Assembly: GCA_018398575.1 (NCBI GenBank)
Contig: JAGTXZ010000024.1
Location: 2,294,001-2,358,000, forward strand
DNA: 64,000 nt
From: Ampelomyces quisqualis
Taxonomy: Eukaryota; Ascomycota; Dothideomycetes; Pleosporales; Phaeosphaeriaceae
Direction: 5' to 3'
The notes below the pieces were generated by a model that worked only from the letters and a program-made list of their open reading frames with translations, was not told where the DNA came from and did not search any database. Position 1 is the first letter of the stretch. Each line of letters opens with the position of its first letter. A program made the position numbers and the translations under genes. This document shows, in pieces, positions 32,935 through 44,374 of this stretch.

Positions 32935-34439
32935 CGCCTCAAGTCCGCTGCGGCGGGCTGAACCTCAGCCGAGCGTGTGCCGGCATAGTAGATACAGCCT
33001 CAAGAACAACAAGGCTGATGGAGACGAGTCTAAGTTGTTTGGCTGAATGTTCGCATGTCCCTTTTCGTTGGCCATATACTAGTCTCCTTGCAGCGTTGTG
33101 CTTCTGCTTCTGCGAGGCAGTGGTGGGAGCGGCGTCCTTCGCTGGCTAAAATTAGATTTGCGCTTGTTCGAACTGGAATAGCGCAGTCGTGCTTTCTCCA
33201 CCCGAACCTGCATTAACATGCTCCTCACAACCACATTCTCGACTACTTCCATGTACTCTTCCACGCTCTGCAATAGCAATTGATTCTCACAGAACTTGCA
33301 CGGCATATCATGTAGACAATACGTGCCCCTTGACGCCCGCCCTAGTTGTAGACCTACTTGCTTCTATTGCGTGGCCGTCAAACCACAATTGCTTGTGCAA
33401 ATTTACTAGGCCTTCAGATACGATTTGCCGTCCTGGAATCGCTTTGTCAGAAGCTAAAGCTGACTATCTCGACGAGCATTGAAAATCAATGTCATGATAC
33501 GTCCTCAATACGTCGACTATAACTACCGGCATTCCGTGTAAGTATGACCAAAGAAGAAGGAGATGCAGACGGGGCGGAAGAGGTCCAAGATCGTCATTAC
33601 CCGCGAAGGTTTGCGGTATGATATGCATGAGCTAACTGTGTATCACCTGTGCGAGCATACCATGGCTATCTTGACCTCTTCCTACTCGTATCCGGCTTTG
33701 CGGTCCTGCATGCACACTATCCGGGCTCCAGGCTTCATTTGCGTACCGGAATCAATCAGTCTCCTGTGCTTTCCGGGTTCTTCCAATAGTCTGGTCATTT
33801 TATCAGCACTTTTTCACAGAACGCTCTGCGGTTCTTGCACATGCTTGACTTGACTGGCGTGCATGTCATCTTGCCCTGCGCGCGCCAAGTCTGCCAGATC
33901 TCGGTCACTCATGAGGCTGAATCATAATATGGCTCGGTCGCAAAATCGACGGCTAGATATTGCGCAGCGTCGATATGCCCTTCTCGAACCAGGACCACGA
34001 CAATCACAACCATTCAGAAATAGCTCCAGTCCCCACGTGCGTCTGGGGTACGTGATGACTATATTGCCTGCATTTTGTTATCGCAATTCACCATCTCGAC
34101 TGCCTGAAGGATCTCACACCACAGAGCATCTTGAATGCTTGGTCGTTTTCCGGATTTTAATCACAAGCTAAGAGTCTTCAAGAAGGGCAGGCGAATGCGA
34201 CTTGATACCTACAAAACCGAGCAACGAGAGCCTCGCTGATGCAGTCAGTCTTCTGCAGCAGTAATATACACAGCTTATTCATGTACCGTTCCACAGGAGC
34301 CTAGAAACTTGTATTCGCTTCGCATTTTCAGATGCCAGACAGTATGCACTCTGGGAGCAAGTCAGTCCAATTATCTATCGCGTATTGCAAGTCTTGGCTA
34401 CACGATACTGGCTTTTGCTATGAAGCGAGCGGCGACGTG
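32935..34439. other. degenerate stretch, no supported gene
   Basis: Frames at 33079-33306 minus, 33563-33853 plus and 33863-34171 plus have no recognised motif. The area links two decayed genes and probably holds older fragments. Confidence 0.4.
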
Positions 34440-35425
34440 GCCAGGTGCGCTGTCTAGACCAGGAAAGAAGATTTCAAATTGCAATGTGCGCTTTGCGAGT
34501 CGGTCGTATTCTTTTATGCGGCTGTTCCAGCTCTCAGACGGATATGGAGGAGCCGATGGCAGTACGTGTAGCTCTCAAGACTCTGAGTACATACAAACAC
34601 TGACAATATACCGCCAGGTCTTCTCCTTTGCAACGAAATGTCCCGCGCAGACAACGACGGTCTTTTCGCTATTGCCGACCAGAGCATGAAATGATACAGA
34701 AAATGCAACCAATACAGTCTATCTATGGCCGACATCGTCTAATTTGGCGCCAACGTTGCTACGGTTGTATGCCCTCTTGGTCCCCACATCCGCTCCTTCG
34801 TCGGCCGCAAAGACAACACCCAAGCTGGCCCTACCGGCCTTCTCCCCGGCGAGAAGGACTCTGCTGACATGCTACTCAAGCTCTTTGCCACCAAAACGAT
34901 CGACACACACGACCTCGTTGCGCTGGTCGGCGCTCACTTCCCAACAACACTTTGTCGTTACCTGCCACAACAGTGATCTTCGGGACAGCACGCCTGGTGT
35001 ATGTGACACAGTGTTCTACCCACATAAAAGCCATACTGCCCTGCCGCGTGTGCTGAGATTCCAGAGTGAAATCAACCTTGCCAAGGATTCGCGGACGAAA
35101 CCTGGGTGGAAAGAGTTTAGCGACAGGAGCAGCGGACAGAATCATTGGAATGAGGTACATTGCTACGCCGACCCTGACATCCTGAATTGTACTAATATGA
35201 TAACTACAGGACTATAGAAAAGCGTACACCCGCCTCTGGCTCCTCGGCGTCAATAACATCAATGGCCTCAAATAATGCACTAATGTACTTCCACCTGCAC
35301 GCACTACGTTGGTCAACGAGGACAGGGTTATTCTGGATAGATGGATACAGGGCGAGTTTGACCAGCTGAACAATATGGCGGACGATGCCATTCAACTGAC
35401 TGGCGTGATTAACAGAATTGGTTAG
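34440..35425 (+). pseudogene. decayed class II-type heme peroxidase gene
   Basis: Spliced reading shows a secreted-fungal-peroxidase-like protein. A partial distal region ends in GYGGADGS; an intron at 34562-34617 follows; then LLLCNEMSRADNDG, SLSMADIV, FGANVATVVCPLGP, IRSFVGRKDNTQAGPTGLLP and HDLVALVGAH (proximal His present). Next come DSTPGVCDTVFY and NHWNE, an intron at 35155-35209, and AYTRLWLLGVNNINGLK. This order is the class II peroxidase family signature (calcium-site GGADGS, GPTGLLP, ALVGAH, DSTPGVWD). Lesions: TGA at 34692-34694, TAA at 34740-34742, a frameshift near 34941 just after the proximal His, and TAA at 35273-35275. The distal-His helix before GGADGS is not readable in one frame. 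Introns are still well formed. The extreme 5' end cannot be placed. Confidence 0.75.
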
Positions 35426-35773
35426 GTATATTTTACCAGATGAATGGCTCCTTTAGGTACATAGGTGCTCGGCGGAAATATTTAATTTGATTGATATGAA
35501 ATGATCTAGCACGACGATCATTTTCGCACGCAAAGCAAACATCGCTGCTTCATTGTTCTTTGACACACATGGAGGAAGGCTAAAGTATGCGTCCCAACTC
35601 CCACGGCTGACGAGCATTCACTCCTTTGTCCAGTCACTTTTTCCCCACGCGTGAACTAACCTATTTGCCAATGACGCAAGTCAAACATTTCCAAATCTCC
35701 CAATGGAACTCAACACCCACCGCCTCCCACCCTCCCTACAGCAACCGCAAACCCACTCCACCACAGCGAAACC

Positions 35774-36883
35774 ATGGTCTCCCACCCTATACCCCCCGCG
35801 CCACTCTTCCGCACGCTCAAACTTCTCGCTTCCACGCCGACGAGCGCTACACACCTATGTCTTCCGCGCGCACTCGATCCCCCATCGACCCCCGTCCCGC
35901 GCGGAGGATATACTTCCCTACGCGCCGAACACGTCGCGTTAGTCCCGCAGCTAATGTGCGTAACGACGTCATGCTCGCCCGCCTCGCTGCGCGTGGCGTG
36001 TGACGTGCTGGAAAAGCTAGGGCGCAGGATCGTCCGCGTGCAGTTTACTTCCGAGGCGGAGAGTAGTTGGGTGTGCAGTGCGCCTGTGTTGGGCGCTAGT
36101 CTTGCGGATGTGGGGGCAAGGGCTAGGCGTGAACAAGGTCGAGTGCCGGGATATTTTCTTGCGCATGTGTTTATTGGTGTGTTGGATGCCGTGAGGGAGG
36201 GGATGGGGGTTGGAGGAGAGATCACGGCGGGGAATGTGCTTGTAGATCCGTATGGGGATGATGAGGGGGTGTGGCGGTGGAGAGGGTGGCCGGAGATAGT
36301 GGTTATGGGACTGGGGAGTGTGGATGCTGGGGATGGAGAAGAGGTAAAGAAAAACGCGAGAAGTGTTTTGGAGTTGATGTCAAGGGGCATTGGGGAGTGG
36401 AGTGATTCCGCGCCGGTTTTCAGAGCAGAGGCGAAAAAGGGGGTCATGGTGACGGATGATCGGATGACGTTGGTTTTGGCCGATATTCAGGAGATGTTGA
36501 GGGCTGAAGAAGGAGAGGCTGGAATGGAAGAGGTTCGCACCACATTGTTTGCCCGGTTGACGGATATTCGACAGGCTGGGCCGGCACATCTGCCTCGCTT
36601 CCTCGCGGAGAAGTTTCATTCGGACCTCGTTACCGATGACGAGATGAGGCGGGTGTTGCACGAACCGACGATCCTCAGGTTCAACAGCAAGCACGAGGAG
36701 TTTGTGAGGATCATCGCAGACGAGCCCGTGGATATGGGCAGTGGTGGGCATGCTGGGATGAAGACGAGCAGGATCCTGGTCATAAGGTTCACGTCAAGGA
36801 AAGACGCATTTTCCAGGATACGAGGGGTGGATCCCGAAAGGAAGGGTGACAGTGTTGACGGAGTCATGGAGGACGCCTGTTGA
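35774..36883 (+). CDS. protein kinase-like fold protein (degenerate), hypothetical
   Basis: A single-exon frame of 369 codons. The middle resembles a degenerate protein kinase catalytic core: ELGxx-like start missing, VGGEITAGNVLVDPYGD in the position of the catalytic loop (kinases have HxDxxxxN, here GGEITAGNVLVD with the metal-binding Asn kept and the catalytic Asp replaced), and IVVMGLGSVDAGD where the DFG loop would be. The C-terminal half is helical and has no known motif. The catalytic Asp loss suggests a pseudokinase if the match is right; I am not certain of the family. The first Met is used; upstream DNA is CCA/CAC-rich. It lies between a decayed peroxidase and EMC4. Confidence 0.6.
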   Translation: MVSHPIPPAPLFRTLKLLASTPTSATHLCLPRALDPPSTPVPRGGYTSLRAEHVALVPQLMCVTTSCSPASLRVACDVLEKLGRRIVRVQFTSEAESSWVCSAPVLGASLADVGARARREQGRVPGYFLAHVFIGVLDAVREGMGVGGEITAGNVLVDPYGDDEGVWRWRGWPEIVVMGLGSVDAGDGEEVKKNARSVLELMSRGIGEWSDSAPVFRAEAKKGVMVTDDRMTLVLADIQEMLRAEEGEAGMEEVRTTLFARLTDIRQAGPAHLPRFLAEKFHSDLVTDDEMRRVLHEPTILRFNSKHEEFVRIIADEPVDMGSGGHAGMKTSRILVIRFTSRKDAFSRIRGVDPERKGDSVDGVMEDAC

Positions 36884-37062
36884 CGGCCCTGACAAGAAGT
36901 CTTGAGAGGCCCGGAGGAGGAACACGGATGAAAAGGTACAGAGAAGAGTTGGAATAGACAGCAGGGGTTGAAACAGAAGACTGGACGTGATGGGGATATA
37001 CCCGTTACTAATCCCGTAGCTATGCACATTCAAGAGCATAGGCATCAATGCGCCGGTCATGA

Positions 37063-37696
37063 TCAAAGCCACTCCTTTGGTACCGCTCTTTCTGACCACG
37101 TCCTCTCGCTCTCCCACGCCAGCCAATCTGACCGTGTCGTCGGCAGCAGACCCATGGCGTTGACCTTCCAGATACCCAGACCCAGCATCAGCATGTTGCA
37201 GAGGATATACACCACCTTGACGCCTATCAAGCGGCCGGCGGTGCCGGGTGTTTCGTATGGAGCAAATGTCCGCTGGAGACCGATGACGGCCATGACGGGC
37301 GACTTGAAGAGGGTGAAGACCATGAAGATGGAGAAGATCTGGAGCGTGTTGCCGGTCATGTACATGCCTGCGGCGGTGTCAGCATGGGGGTGGGTCGTGG
37401 CTTCCACAGTCGAGGTATGCCGCACCGAAAGCGTTCATGGGCAGCTGCTTGGCGGGGCCGATGGCGACTTCCCACGCCTTCTTCATCTTCAGCGTGTCCA
37501 TCTCTTCTGAGGTTGGTGGCTTCCGCGCAGTCTTTGATGACAGAGCCCGCTCCTTCTTGGTCATGGACGCGGTGTAGCCGGGCGGGTCGGCGAGAGACGC
37601 AGTCTTGGGTTTGGCGGGTGTCGAGTTGAGGTCGACGACCCATTGTGGCGGGGGCGGGGCGACGGTGGACATGTTGACGGGCTGCGAAGGTGCCAT
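37063..37696 (-). CDS. EMC4: ER membrane protein complex subunit 4
   Basis: EMC4 is one of the subunits of the ER membrane complex that inserts and stabilises multipass membrane proteins. Exon 1 is 37696-37426 and exon 2 is 37367-37063, with a 58-base intron (GTGCGG donor, CGCCGCAG acceptor, phase 1), giving 191 residues, normal for the family. Diagnostic segments are QWVVDLNSTPAKPKTA, PPTSEEMDTLKMKKAWEVA, PAKQLPMNAFGMYMTGN, QIFSIFMVFTLFKSP and the C-terminal KVNAMGLLPTTRSDWLAWE. Two hydrophobic stretches fit the two membrane passes. It starts head to head with APL2 (259 bases between start codons). Confidence 0.93.
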
Positions 37697-37954
37697 CTAT
37701 GTGGGGTTGATAGGAGTACAGGGGATGTCATGTGCGGAGTACTCGGCAGTGAATGTTGAAGCAAGCTCACGTGGGCCTGGCTTGGCGGATGCACGTTCCC
37801 TTCTCCGCGAGACCTCCGTCGCCCGGGAGCACTCTCGACCCCCCATTCATCCCCCTAATCAGCATCCGGCATGCGCGACACGATATAAGCCACCAGGAGC
37901 TGACCGCCAACCGCATCGCCGCCAATTACCCCCAGGCGCGGCAAGGAGCCCGTC
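37697..37954. promoter_or_regulatory. divergent promoter between EMC4 and APL2
   Basis: The 258 bases between two opposed start codons must hold both core promoters or 5' leaders. I see no clear TATA box; the DNA is C-rich on the APL2 side. The assignment is by position only. Confidence 0.6.
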
Positions 37955-40394
37955 ATGAGCCAGGGTGGCCAAGATGCGAAGCTCTTCGCGAGGGTACGTC
38001 CGCCTCTTTCACACACGCAGACCTCGGTTCCACTGCACACTATATCCCATGCTGCACACCACCTCTGCATGTACTCTGCATTGCTCCCATTCTTGTATTG
38101 CAACGTCACCTCCAGAGGTAGATGCTCCCTGGGAGTCATGACGCCATGGCCATGTTCTTCGCATACACGTTTGATAGCGCGCGCTCACAAGCTCTCCGCA
38201 CGCAACAGGGCAAGGTCGCGGAGCTTCGCCTCGAGCTGAACAGCGGCGGCAAGAAAGACAAGAACTTCTCCGCCAAGAAAACCGCCCTGAAGAAGATCGT
38301 CGCCAACATGACCATGAGCAACAACGACATGGTGGCGCTCTTCCCCGACATCGTGGGCTGCATGCATATCTCGAGCCTGGAGATCAAGAAGATGTGGGTG
38401 TGAAGCGAGGCTGAGGACGTCCCAGGCTGACCGCATCAGGTGCTTTTTGTACTTGGTCAACTATGCCAGGATAAAACCTGACATTGCGCTCAAGGCACTG
38501 CCCATCATTCAAGAAGACATGCACGACGGCAACCCGCTGGTACGGGCATTGGCGCTGCGCACAATGTCATACGTCCACGTCCGCGAATTCGTCGAAGCCA
38601 CCGTACCACACCTCAAGAACCTGCTCAAAGACGCAGACCCCTACGTCCGCAAGACAGCTGCATTCTGTGTCGCGAAGCTCTACGACCACGATAGGCACTT
38701 GGTCGAGTCTTCCGACTTGATAGACAGGCTCAATGGCATGTTGCGAGACGAGAATCCCACAGTCGTGTCAAGTGCACTGGCAGGCTTGATGGACATCTGG
38801 GAGCGAAGTGAGAACATCAAGCTCACCATCGACTATGCCAGTGCGTCCAAGATTGTCTCCATCCTGCCAGACTGCTCCGAGTGGGGCCAGACGTACATCC
38901 TGGAAGCCATGATGAACTACGTCCCACAAGACACGGCAGAAGCCGCCCTCCTCGCAGAGCGCATATCGCCGCGTCTCTCCCATTCAAACTCCGCCGTCGT
39001 GCTTACATGCATACGCATTATCCTCTACCTCATGAACTATATTTCCGACCAAAAAATAATATCTTCTTTGTGTAATAAACTCTCGCCGCCTCTCGTCACC
39101 CTCCTCTCCAAAGGCCCGGAAATCCAGTACCTGGCCCTCCGCAACGCGCTCCTCATCCTACAGCGGCGACCAGACGTACTGCGAAACGACATTCGTGTCT
39201 TCTTCTGCAAATACAACGACCCCATATACGTCAAAGTCACCAAGCTAGAGCTCATCTTTATGCTGGCGACGGAAAAGAACATCAAGGAGGTACTGACCGA
39301 GCTAGCTGAGTAAGTGCCTGGTATGTGCTGACCCTTTCCCGAGCTAACCCGGTGACAGGTATGCGACAGAGATCGATGTTGATTTCGTTCGTAAGTCAGT
39401 CCGCGCGATTGGCAAACTTGCCATCAAGATTGCGCCCGCCGCGCAACTGTGTATCAGCACACTGCTCCAACTTGTCAGCACCAAAGTGTCCTACATCGTA
39501 CAGGAAGCAACTGTGGTAATTCGCAACATTTTTCGCAAGTACCCCAACCAGTACGAATCCATCATCTCAACACTATGTGAGAATCTCGACTCACTCGACG
39601 AACCTGAGGCCAAGGCAGCCATGATCTGGGTCATTGGCCAATATGCTGATCGCATAGAAGACTCAGACGTCCTGCTGGAAGACTTCCTCGACACCTTTCA
39701 AGATGAAACTCATGAGGTGCAGCTGGCACTCCTGACCGCAACCGTCAAGCTATTCATCCAGAGACCAACACGAGGCTCGACACTTGTCCCCAGAGTGCTC
39801 AAGTGGGCCACTGAAGAGACCGACAATCCAGATTTGCGCGATCGAGGCTACATGTACTGGCGCCTCTTGTCCTCGGCCCCAGAGGAAGCAAAGAGAGTTG
39901 TCATGGGCGAGAAACCCGCCATCACAGCCGAGGAGTCAGAAAAGCTTGACCCAGGCACACTCGAAGAAATGTGTCTCAATGTCGGAACGCTCGCAACTGT
40001 GTACCTAAAGCCCGTCAACCAAGTATTCCGCAGCGCACGTGCACGGAAACTTCAAGAATCGCCCGCACTGCAGAGACACGAACTCCCGACAGTCAAGGCA
40101 GCGCAACAAGCACGTGAGCGCGCAGCTGTAGACCGCTCGAGGCTTGACACATCTGCCATGAACGGCAATGGATCATTGTCCCCAACCAACACCAACGGCA
40201 ACAGCATGACGGCAGCAGTGAGCGATGCAGACATGTACTTTGCGAGTGTTGGACGACATAGCACATTCGGCGGCAGCCCTATCAATGTCGATCAGGCTGG
40301 CCTTGGTGGTGGATGGGTCGTGAATCAGAACGCGCCGCAGCAGATGGTATTGAGTCCAGGTGGTGGAGATGGGAACCAGGATTTACTGCTGTAG
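37955..40394 (+). CDS. APL2: AP-1 complex subunit beta (beta-adaptin)
   Basis: AP-1 beta-adaptin is a large subunit of the clathrin adaptor that sorts cargo between trans-Golgi and endosomes. Four exons: 37955-37993, 38209-38393, 38440-39309 and 39359-40394, 709 residues in total. Introns are 215, 46 and 49 bases with good donors; all junctions keep the frame. Strong family segments: GKVAELRLELNSGGKKDKN, MVALFPDIVGCM, CFLYLVNYARIKPDIALKA, NPLVRALALRTMSYVHV, AFCVAKLYDHD, EWGQTYILEAMMNYVPQD, EATVVIRNIFRKYPNQYES. These are the HEAT-like repeats of the trunk domain. A clathrin-box/ear region is not obvious; the C-terminal part is a low-complexity hinge, which is usual for ascomycete APL2. The long first intron could hide a tiny extra exon. 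Confidence 0.94.
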
Positions 40395-40471
40395 ACATGC
40401 AGTTGGGGTTGTGTAGTAATATACCGAAATTAAGACCACAACAGTCAAACTTTCTACCTTTCTAAGACTAC

Positions 40472-43400
40472 ATGTACTTCAGGGGGGTATTCGGAAAATC
40501 CAAGTCAACAACAATAAATTCGTCAGCATCGACTGTTTCTTGTGCTACAAAGGGTCAGCCCTATGCAGTCAGCAGTGAGGAACCTAGCAGTGAGGAACCT
40601 GGCATCTCGCTTAGGTGCATGGGCCTGAACCCTGTTTTGGTTCGCTCAGCAACACGGGCTTGCAGCGTCATGGCTCGAGACGTCCCTTTCACCCTCTCAA
40701 CACCTGACGACACCGATAAGACCAAGTTCGCGGAGAACAACGAGACACGTGTCGCGACGCGACCAGACACGGTCACAATGCAGTGCCATGAACAGCAGCG
40801 TGCGCCAGCTGCAGGCACCTCCACCCCGCGAGGGGCGCGGCAAACAAACAATGACGCGAACCTCCTTTCACACCCCGTGCAACGTCTTTCCCACCAGACG
40901 GCCACAAACGGGGCTACCCCGCAATCTCCAGGTCTTGATTCGCCCCGAAGACCGCCAGAGCTCCACCCAACCCCCTCCTCGCCCAGCTTTGCGCCCAACT
41001 CGATCCGCCGCAGCTCCAGCACAATCAGTCTCAGCCGAGCATCCTCTCCTGCACTGGTCAGGAAGTCATCGAACTCGTCATTCAGGGGTGACGCACCCTC
41101 GCGACGATCGTCTTTCGTCCCCAACATGCCTTCTCCAATTGGAGCGAAGAGCCCGCTACCACCCCCGCCAGAGGAGAAACCACCACTGCGCGCCTGCGAT
41201 GTTGCCGAGGAGTACTTCAAGAAAGAGCTGGCGCGACATGACGGCATAGCCGGCTCGGTCAATGCGGGCACCATTGTCATTGTCCACGATCAGTGCTACG
41301 GCCACCGCTTTTCGCGGCCAAAGACTCCAAAGAGCACACTAAGCTTGATCATGGAGCGCCCAGAACGGATACTCGCGAGTGTATTAGGCATATCAGCAGC
41401 CTATGTCCGTCTGGGAGACCGCCACAGTCAAGGCAACCACCCACCACGTCCGTACGACAACCCGCCCGAGCGCATACCCTTCAAGATTCGCAAGACCTCC
41501 CGCATGGTAGACATCACGTCACCGGTGGTCACGAACGTCCATGGCACGAAATGGATGGATGAGCTACAGTCTCTGTGCAACAACGCGGGGCACAAGCTCG
41601 CATCGACCGGGAAAGAGTTGGCTCGCGAGGCATCAAACACGCCCGGACAGGCTAAAAAGGAACTGCATGCGGGTGATCTTTACCTATGTTCAGAGTCGAT
41701 GAATGCTTTCCAAGGAGCACTAGGAGGCGTTCTTGACGCAGTTGATGCAGTCTTCCAGGGCACAAGCATGGGCGATGGTCCCTCCCGAGCATTCGTCTGC
41801 ATTCGTCCCCCAGGCCATCACTGCTCCGACGACTATCCGTCCGGATTTTGCTGGTTGAACAATGTTCATGTCGGCATCGAGCACGCTATGATGAAGTATG
41901 GCGTAACACACGCAGCAATTATCGACTTTGATTTACATCACGGAGACGGTTCGCAGGAAATAACGTGGGCGCGTAACAAGAAGGTGCAAGGCATGTCGCG
42001 AAATAAATCAAACTCGAAGAAGACATCGATCGGTTACTTCAGCTTACACGACATCAACTCATATCCCTGTGAGGACGGCGACGACGACAAGGTCAGGGCT
42101 GCTAGTCTGTGCATCGACAACGCCCATGGGCAGTCCATATGGAATGTGCATCTGCAGTCGTGGAAGACCCCTGAGGAGTTCTGGCAGATCTACAAGGAGA
42201 AGTACATGATCTTGCTCGAGAAGACGCGGCAGTATCTCAAATTTCACACCCACCGCCTAATCACGTCGCCGAATCACCCAGCGCCCAAGGCCGTCATATT
42301 CCTCTCTGCCGGATTCGATGCAAGCGAGTGGGAGACAGCTGGCATGCAGCGTCATTCAGTCAACGTCCCTACCGAGTTCTACGCTCGATTCACCCGGGAT
42401 GTTGTTCGCCTCGCCGAAGAGGTTGGCACAGGTGTCGACGGGCGCGTCATCTCGGTCCTCGAGGGGGGCTACAGCGATAGAGCGCTTACGAGCGGTGTCA
42501 TGAGTCACTTGAGTGGTCTATGCGACGGCCAAGTCTACGGTGAACCGAAGGCATCCAAGGGCCTGGCATTTGACATGAACCAGCGACTCGCTGGATTAAG
42601 CATGCGGGACGATGACGTTTCCACACATTCAGCGGAGAACGGAATGACGCCAGTCAGCTACGACCCTCGCTGGTGGCATGCGACACATTTGACAGAGTTG
42701 GAGAACATGATCAACCCACCGCTAGCCGTGGCGCCTAAGAAGCCACGTGCTGGACCACCTGCGCATTTCTCTTCGCCGACACAGTCATTCGTTGCTAAAG
42801 TCGTAGACCCAAACAAGATTTCTCACAGCCTCTCCGCTCGCTATCCTTCCAGTCCATCTCGAGCTCCGACGCCACCACCACCAGAGGTCGATTGGGCGAC
42901 AGCCGCGCACTCTCTAAGCCAGCTTCTGATTCCCGCTGATCGACAAACTCGTAGTCACAAGCCCGAAGATCTCGCTGAACCCAAGATCAAGAAGGAGAAG
43001 CCGGTTGCGCCGGCCCTGAGTTCTGTGCACATGGATCCGTCTGGACGACAGCTTCGTGGTCGCAAAGCTGCGCCATCGTACGCGGATCCGGGTTCTGGCG
43101 ACGAAAAGGCATCTCTGCGCGCCGAATCGAGGGCCAGCCGAAGACAGACGATTGCCGACTTTCCCTTGGCTTCTACAGAACTTCCAGTTCCAACTCGCTC
43201 TGTCTCTCGACGTATGAGTATTGCCTCCAGCGTGTCTTCGATTGGAGATAGGAGTGTTAGTCGTAAGCCCAGCGTTGCTTCTCGTAGACAAAGTGTAGCG
43301 CCTGCAGCTGTTCCGACAAACGGCGTGGCCGTGAAGAAGGCTCGAGGTGCGGCCACAGCAGCTTCTTCGCGTGCCGCACAGCGACCGCCAGTACCGCGAG

Positions 43401-44374
43401 TCCCCTCGAACTATGCCAGTAAGACGACCGCAGCGAAAGGCAAAGAGAACGATGGCATGGATGCTCTTACGTCAGGCCTGAAGCGGATAACTCTAAAACT
43501 TCCATCAAAGGAAGAGTACGAGGCTCGCGAAATGGAGAAAGAGGCCAAGAAGAAAGCATTGGAGGCATCCAAGAAGGTAGCAAAGACCAGTACGCGGAAA
43601 CCTGCTGCATCACGAACGACTACGACCAAGTCTGCTGCGGCTGCAAAGCCAGCTACATCTACAGCCAAGAGGGGTCCTGGCCGACCGCCGAAGTCATCGA
43701 AGCCTCCTACGCCTGTGGATAGAGAATCTGCAACTCCACCACCTGAGCCTCCGCATTTACAAGCTGCTGCGACGGCATCGTTGGTCCAGCCTCAGCCTGT
43801 CCAGCCTGACTTGGTCTTTCCCTCACACGCGGGAGGGTCTGTTACTGAGGACCCGTCAGCTATGGAAAGGCGAACGTCCGCCGGCCTCACTGAGGTTCCA
43901 ACGGAAGATACACCTATTGAACAGCTTCGGGAGCAGTTGCCGAAACCATCGTTCATGACAGTAACGGAACCCTCGACCGGATTTAGCCCACCGCCTCGAG
44001 CCGAGACACCACCGCCGCCACCACCTGCAAGCATCTCAGACTTTGTCAACTACACGGCACAGTCGTTCAGCGCCGCACCCACTGCAATGAACGAGATCCA
44101 AGGTGGCAACCTCTCACGATTCGGGCCTTTGCAATGGCTTCCTCCTAACACAGAGTCTGCGCCCGGCTCACCGAAAGGATCTCGTCCACTGTCGCCCGCG
44201 ACTAGGAAACAAGACCTGCCAGGATTTACACCAAACGGACCCATACCGTTCGCAGGCATGCACAAGACCGTGTTTGATGGTGCTGGACCTGGACAACAAG
44301 GTGCGTCATCACATGTTGCAGGAGAAGGCGACCAGCACGACATTTGGGAGATTCCCGAGACACCAGCACGCTAG
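40472..44374 (+). CDS. HOS3: Hos3-type class II histone deacetylase
   Basis: Hos3 is a zinc-dependent fungal histone deacetylase. One exon, 1300 codons as drawn from the first Met. The real start may be one of the later in-frame Mets at 40619, 40670 or 40778, because the first Met lies only 77 bases after the APL2 stop and the N-terminal 100 residues are unremarkable. The catalytic core spans roughly residues 270-700: RPPGHHCSDDYPSGFCWLNN, IIDFDLHHGDGSQE (zinc-binding Asp/His), FLSAGFDASEWE (second Asp) and the SVLEGGYSDRAL glycine loop. The C-terminal half is a long Pro/Ser/Ala/basic, disordered tail with an AT-hook-like KRGPGRPPKSSKP, suggesting DNA contact. A short 16-base repeat sits near 40575. 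Confidence 0.9.
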   Translation: MYFRGVFGKSKSTTINSSASTVSCATKGQPYAVSSEEPSSEEPGISLRCMGLNPVLVRSATRACSVMARDVPFTLSTPDDTDKTKFAENNETRVATRPDTVTMQCHEQQRAPAAGTSTPRGARQTNNDANLLSHPVQRLSHQTATNGATPQSPGLDSPRRPPELHPTPSSPSFAPNSIRRSSSTISLSRASSPALVRKSSNSSFRGDAPSRRSSFVPNMPSPIGAKSPLPPPPEEKPPLRACDVAEEYFKKELARHDGIAGSVNAGTIVIVHDQCYGHRFSRPKTPKSTLSLIMERPERILASVLGISAAYVRLGDRHSQGNHPPRPYDNPPERIPFKIRKTSRMVDITSPVVTNVHGTKWMDELQSLCNNAGHKLASTGKELAREASNTPGQAKKELHAGDLYLCSESMNAFQGALGGVLDAVDAVFQGTSMGDGPSRAFVCIRPPGHHCSDDYPSGFCWLNNVHVGIEHAMMKYGVTHAAIIDFDLHHGDGSQEITWARNKKVQGMSRNKSNSKKTSIGYFSLHDINSYPCEDGDDDKVRAASLCIDNAHGQSIWNVHLQSWKTPEEFWQIYKEKYMILLEKTRQYLKFHTHRLITSPNHPAPKAVIFLSAGFDASEWETAGMQRHSVNVPTEFYARFTRDVVRLAEEVGTGVDGRVISVLEGGYSDRALTSGVMSHLSGLCDGQVYGEPKASKGLAFDMNQRLAGLSMRDDDVSTHSAENGMTPVSYDPRWWHATHLTELENMINPPLAVAPKKPRAGPPAHFSSPTQSFVAKVVDPNKISHSLSARYPSSPSRAPTPPPPEVDWATAAHSLSQLLIPADRQTRSHKPEDLAEPKIKKEKPVAPALSSVHMDPSGRQLRGRKAAPSYADPGSGDEKASLRAESRASRRQTIADFPLASTELPVPTRSVSRRMSIASSVSSIGDRSVSRKPSVASRRQSVAPAAVPTNGVAVKKARGAATAASSRAAQRPPVPRVPSNYASKTTAAKGKENDGMDALTSGLKRITLKLPSKEEYEAREMEKEAKKKALEASKKVAKTSTRKPAASRTTTTKSAAAAKPATSTAKRGPGRPPKSSKPPTPVDRESATPPPEPPHLQAAATASLVQPQPVQPDLVFPSHAGGSVTEDPSAMERRTSAGLTEVPTEDTPIEQLREQLPKPSFMTVTEPSTGFSPPPRAETPPPPPPASISDFVNYTAQSFSAAPTAMNEIQGGNLSRFGPLQWLPPNTESAPGSPKGSRPLSPATRKQDLPGFTPNGPIPFAGMHKTVFDGAGPGQQGASSHVAGEGDQHDIWEIPETPAR

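Noticed and set aside
35710..36447. 245-codon minus frame opposite the kinase-like gene
   Set aside because: Composition is Ser/Thr/Pro-rich from reversed GC-rich codons; the plus frame is far more natural.
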